From: Acidimicrobiaceae bacterium
GTDB lineage: Bacteria; Actinomycetota; Acidimicrobiia; Acidimicrobiales; Palsa-688
Length of the DNA: 13,853 bases
Assembly: GCA_003158835.1 (NCBI GenBank)
Contig: PMLI01000032.1
Span: forward strand, 1-13,853
Direction of reading: 5' to 3'
The notes under the pieces are model-generated. The model was not told the DNA's origin. It did no database searches and saw only the letters and a list, made by a program, of their open reading frames with translations. Made by a program: the position numbers and the translations under genes. This document shows positions 6,301 to 12,300 of this stretch, one piece after another (the stretch's first letter is position 1; each line of letters starts with the position of its first letter).

Positions 6301-9300
6301 TAACTGAGGGTAATGCCCCCGAGCGGGTTGGTCTCCTGTACGACCTGGCCCTGGGCGTCAAAGGTATCGATGGTGGCCCCCAAGTAAGGGTCGTTGCCGA
6401 CGCTGGGCGCCGAATAAGGCGGGGTGGCGGGACAGCGCGTCCCGGCCGCGTAGGCCTGGGGCCCCACGCTGCAGTACTGGTTGCCGGCGCCGTCGTAGGC
6501 GTGCACCGTGGTGCCCCCGGCGGGGCCGGTCTGTTGGGTCACCCGGCCGTCGGTGTCATAAAACGTGCTGGTGGCCCCGCCCGGCGGTGACGAGGGCGAT
6601 GGCGGCGATGTCGGGCACGTGACCCCCTGGGCCACCTGGGCCGGCGCCACCGTGCAATAGAGCTGGCCGGCGGTGCTATAAGCGCTCAGGGTGGTGGCGC
6701 TGTAGGAGCCGAAACTGACCGTAGAAGAGGTGACCTGGCCGGCGGCGTTGTACACCACGGTGCTGACCTGGCCGTCGGGGCCGGTGGTGACCGTGGGCAG
6801 GCCCGGGTGGGAGGCGTCGGTGTACTGCATGGTCGTCATGGCCCCGACCGGGTTGGTCGTCGAGGTTACATCGCCGGCGGCGTCGAAGGTCGAGCTGGTC
6901 GTGCCCGGCGCCGGTGCCTGGCCGTAGGCGGGGCAGGTGACCCCATGGGCGTAGGCCACCGGGCCCATGCTGCAGTACTGCAGCCCGGCCGGCACCGACA
7001 GCCCGCTCGGGGTGTACGAGTACGTGGTCGTACGCCCGAGAGGGCTTACCGTGGCCAGGAGCTGGTCGGCGCTGTTATAGATGTTGACCATCGTCCCCGC
7101 CCAGTAACTGGGCCCGCCCATGGCCGCCATGGCCGCCAGCGACGCGGGCGGGCTCGCCGTCTGCGGGCAGCGCACCCCGTCCAGGTACTCGGCCGGGGCG
7201 ACCTGGCACCAGACCTGGTTGGCGGTGTTGTACTGGTACTGGGTGGTGTTGCCCAGGGCGTCGCTAGACAGGGTCACGTCACCGTCCGACATGGGCGCCG
7301 TGGCGGGGCCCGAGACCGTGTTGGTGGTGGCGTTGCCGTCGGGGTCCTGGACGGTGGTAGGTACGGCCGAAGTGGGGTCGAGGTCCAGGTACTGCGTGGC
7401 GGAAAAGACCGGGGCCGCGCCTTGGTAAGGCTCCGAGCCCGTGGCTTGGGCCACCAGCGCCCCGTCGGAGTACTGGTATTCGACCGCCTGGCCCGGGGCC
7501 GAGGTCCCCTGGGGCCAGGTCACCGCCACCGTGGTGGCGGCCGGCCCTCCGCCCGGGGCCGACTCGGCCTGGTAGCTGCTCGGTGCCCCGCTGTAGGACA
7601 GGGTCACCGTGCTCTGCGGCGCCACCTGCTCGCTGACCCGGCCGTAGCTGTCGTAGGTATTGGCCACCGTCCCGCCGGCCGGGAGCCCCTCGCTCACGAT
7701 GTCGTGGTCCAAGGTGGCGGTGGGGTCAGCCGAGTCGTAGCCGTAGGTGGTGGTGGCCCCCCCGGGGAGGCTGGCGGAGTACAGGTCGGAGGCGCCGCCG
7801 TTACTGGCCCCTGCGGCACAGCTCTGGCCGAAGTAGCAATAAGAGACGGTGCTGCCGGCATTGTCGCCGGCCGAGGTCATCTGCCCGGTGGCGTCGAAGG
7901 CCAGGGTGATGCTGCGCCCCGAGGCCGAGCTGGCCCAGACGGTACAGGTCGTGGCCCCCGCCGGGCACTGGCCGCTACCAGGAGCCCCGGTGCTGGCCGA
8001 CAGCTGGTCGCCGGCCTGGTCGGTGATGCTCGTGAGCGGGCCCGTAGCCGAGAAGCCGAAGACCGTCTCGTCGCCCCCCGCATAGCGGGTAAAGGCCCAG
8101 CCCCCGTTGCTGGCCTGGTTGAGGGTGGCCCGGGTGCGCGGCTCGTCGGCACAGTAGTTGGCCGCGGCCAGACACCAAGAGGGCGAAGAACCAGCTACGT
8201 AGGGCGAGAAACTGACCTCACTGCCGTCCTCTTGGCTGACCGTGGCCACCCCCGAGCCGTTGACCGACACGCTCATGCCCAAGTTGTAGGACCAGCCATA
8301 ACCGAGAGGGCCAGGTCCCGCCGCGTCGGCCACCTGCTGTTGGGCCAGCCCGGAGTCGTAGTCGCGGCTCAGCCCGAGCGCCACGCCCGCGCCCGGGACG
8401 CTCAGGTCAGCGGAGGCCTCGATGAGGCTGCCGTCCCCGGGGTCGACGTCGTTATGGCGGCCCAGGGTTTTGGTGGCGCACGGGCACGCTGCCGCCTCGT
8501 TGTCGCCCCCGAACATCTGCGCATCGCTGATGGGGCCCCCGGCCAGCTGGACGAGCTGGGCCTGGGTTTGGAGGGTTGTAGTGGGGCTCGGCGGCACCGG
8601 GCCGCCGAACACCCGCCGGATGTCGTAATTACCCGTGTCGGCGACCCAGAGGTTGGCCCCGTCCGAGGCCAGGCCGAACACCTCCGAGAACTCGGCCACC
8701 GACCCCAGGCCGTCGGCCAGGCCGCGGGCCGGCGCCCCCGCCACCAGCGCCGTCGCCCCGGTGGCCTTGGAGATCCTGACCACGCCCGGGCCCGAGCTGG
8801 TGCCCCGGCTATTGGTGGTGTCGGCATACAGGTAGTCCCCGGCCGAGACCAACGCGTACGCGCCCACTTCGTTCCCGGAGCTGAAGGCGCTGACGAGCAC
8901 GGGCGTCGGGCTCGTCTGGCCCAGAGGCACTTTGTACAGGTCCCAGCTCCCTTGCCCGCACATCTCGCCCCAGAACGAGCTGTACCAGCCGCTGGCTGTC
9001 ACCCAGAGGTAGTTGTCGTCGGCGGCGACACCGTAGACGCACTGGCCGCTCCAGCCGTTGGTGCCCCCGAACGCCGTCTGGGAAAGGTACTGCTTTTCCA
9101 TCCCCGTTGCCGGGTCGTAGGTGAACATCCCGTCGTCGCCACCGCCGGTGGTGAAGTAGACGGTACCGTCAGGGCCCACGGTCAAGAACTGGGCACCGCC
9201 CACGCTGGACACCGACGACGTGGCCCCGGTGGCGATGTCGGTGCGCTGGAGGTACTCGCTGTGCCCTGAATAGCACAAGGAGTACAGGGCGGTGCCGTCC

Positions 9301-12300
9301 GTGGCCAGGCCGGAGTCGTCCATGGTGACCTGGGCCGGGTCCGTGCTGTCGGTGCAGCCCGAGCTCCCCGGCGCGCCGGCCAGGGTCGAGACTTGCCCGC
9401 TCGAGAGGTTCACCTTCCGGATGGAGGCCTGGTCGTCCACGTACAGGGAACCGCCGACGACGGCTTCGCCTCGTGGGTACTCGAAGCTGGCCCCCGTCCC
9501 CTGGCCGTTGGCGCTGCCCGGGCTGCCGGTACCGGCGAAGGTGCTGACCGCCCCCGGGGCCAGGTTCACGGTGCCGGTGGCCGTAGGAGCGAGGCCAGCG
9601 GGCAGGGGGCTGGTGGCCGTGACCTCACGGACGTCGTAGTTCGCCCCGTCGGTAACCCAGATATTGGTGCCGTCTGACGCCACGCCGGCGATCGAGCCGA
9701 ACCAGGCATCGAGCCCCGTGCCGTCTTTGAACCCTGAGGCCCCCGAGCCGGCGACAAGGCTAAGGGTGCCATCGGACTTGGACATGCGGGCCAGGTCGAC
9801 CGAGCCGGGGGGCGAGCCAGCGCCGACGCCCATATAGAGATAAGCCCCGGCCGATACCAGTTCCGAGCTGGCCGCCCAGAGGTTAGCGCTGGGGAAATTG
9901 GAGATGGACCGGAAGGAGCTCGGGTCAGCCAAGGGGACCTGGTAAAGCTGGGCCCCGCTCGTGGCGCAGTAGTTGCCCTGGTAACCGCTGGCCACCACCC
10001 AGAGATCTTCAGCGTCGGCGGCAATGCCGGACGTGCACTTGCCGTTGGTCTCCGAGTAGCTGAGGATGCCGGTCACCGCACCCGTTACTGGGTTGATGCC
10101 CTCCACGCCGTTGCCCTGGCTGGTGGTGACGTACACCGTCCCGTCCGGGCCGACCGTGAGCTGGCCGTCCCACGCGCTGCTCAGGTCGGCCAGGGTCGAG
10201 GTGGCCCCGGTGGCGATATCGGTCCGGCGCAGGTAGTAGGAACCGTAGTAAGGGTTGTTCATCCCCCAGCACAACGAGAACAGGGCCACCCCGTCGGTGG
10301 CCAGGGCGTGTTCGTCCATGGTCACCAGGGCGGGGTTGGTGCTGTCGGTGCAGCCCGAAGCGCCCGGCGTCCCGATGAAGGTGGATACCTGCCCGTCGGC
10401 GAGATCGACCTTCCTGATGGCCTGGCCGTCGTTGACATAGAGGTAACCACCTACCACCGCCTCGCCCTGGGGCCCCTCGAAGCTGGCCCCCGTGCCCTGC
10501 CCGTCGGCGCTGCCCGGGCTGCCGGTGCCGGCGAAGGTGCTGACCGCCCCCGCGCTCATGTCCACAGTGCCGGTCGCCGTGGGGGCAAGACCAGCGGGCA
10601 GTGCGCTGGCCCCGCTCACCTCCCGGAGGTCGTAGTTGGCGCCGTCGGAGGCCCAGATGTTGGTGCCGTCCGAGGCCAGGCCCGCCACCGAACCGAACCA
10701 GGCATCGAGGCCGGTACCGTCCTTCCAGCCCGAGGACCCGGAGCCCGCCACGATGCCGAGCGAACCGTCGGACTTGGAGATACGGGCCAGGTCGGCGCCG
10801 TTGGCCAGGCCCTCCAGGCCGACGTCGGTGTAGAGGTAGGCACCGGCCGAGACCAATTGGCCTTGGCCCACCTCTTCCACATTGGCGGCGAGACCAGTCG
10901 ACACGGACCGGAAGGAGCTCGGGTCGGCCAAGGGGACCTCGTAAAGCTCGGCCCCGCTCGTGGCGCAATGGCTGCCCTGGTAGCCGCTGGCCACCACCCA
11001 GAGGTCCACGGCGTCGGCCGCGATGCCCGAGGTGCACTGGCCGTTGATCTCGGAGTAGCTGAGGACGCTTGTCACCGCACCCGTGCTTGGGTCGACGGCC
11101 TCCACGCCGCCTCCCTGGCTGGTGGTGACGTACACCGTCCCGCCCGGGCCCACCGTGAGCTGGCCGTTCCACCAATAGCCCAGGTTGGCCAGGGTCGCGG
11201 TGGCCCCAGTGGCGATATCGGTACGGCGCAGGAGGTAGGAGCCGTTGTTCGAAAAGCACAACGAGTACAGGGCCACCCCGTCGGTGGCCAGGGCGCGCTC
11301 GTCCATAGTCACCAGGGTGGGGTCTGAGCCATCGGTGCAGCCCGAGGTGCCCGGCGTCCCGGCCAGGGTGGAGACTTGCCCGTCCGAAAGGTCGACCTTC
11401 CTGATGGCCTGGCCGTCGTCGACGTAAAGGTAGCCACCTACCACCGCCTCGCTCTGGGGCCCCTCGAAGCTGGCCCCCGTGCCCTGCCCGTCGGCGCTGC
11501 CCGGCCTGCCGGTGCCGGCGAAGGTGCTGACCGCCCCCGCGGCCAGGTCCAGCGTGTCGGCCGCCGTGGGGGCAAGGCCGGCCGGCAGTGCGCTGGCCGC
11601 GCTCACCTCCCGGACGTCGTAGTTGGCGTTATCGGAGACCCAGATGTTGGTGCCGTCCGAGGCCAGGCCCGCCACCGAACCGAACCAGGCATTGAGGCCG
11701 GTGCCGTCCTGGGCCCCGGAGGCGCCCGAACCGGCCACAAGGCTGAGCGAGCCGGTGGCCTTTGCCACCCGGACCACGTCTACCGAGTTGGGCGACCCAC
11801 CGAACTGGCCGTCCGCGTACAGGTAACTGCCGGCCGAGACCAGCGCCGAGTCGCCCACCTCGCCGGCCAACGAGGCCACGAAGACCGGCACGGCGCCGGG
11901 GACGCCGATGGGGACCTCATAGAGGTCCCAGTACGCAGTCCCACAGTCCTCCAGGCCAAAAAACGAGTTGTTGTAACCGCTGGCCGTTACCCACAGGTCG
12001 TTGCCGTCGGCGGCGATAGACCCGACGCACTGCCCGGCAAAAGACTGGCCACCGATGACTTGGGCCACGTCACCGGTCTGGAGGTCGACCCGGAATATCC
12101 CATCAGAACTGGTGAACATGTAGAGGGCCCCGTCCGGGCCCATGGCCAACTGTCCGCTGAAGCCGCCGCCGACATTGGCAATAGTGGACGTCGCCCCGGT
12201 GGCGATATCGGTGCGGCGCAGGTTGTAACCATATGACCAGCACAGCGAGTACAGGTCTACGCCGTCGGTGGCGAGGCCGTACTCGCTCATCGTCACCTGA

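Noticed and set aside
6807..9269. 820-residue plus-strand frame opposite the RHS gene
   Set aside because: Shadow of the YD and propeller coding strand: high Arg/Gly/Val/His content, internal repetition mirrors the sense repeats, and there is no known domain.
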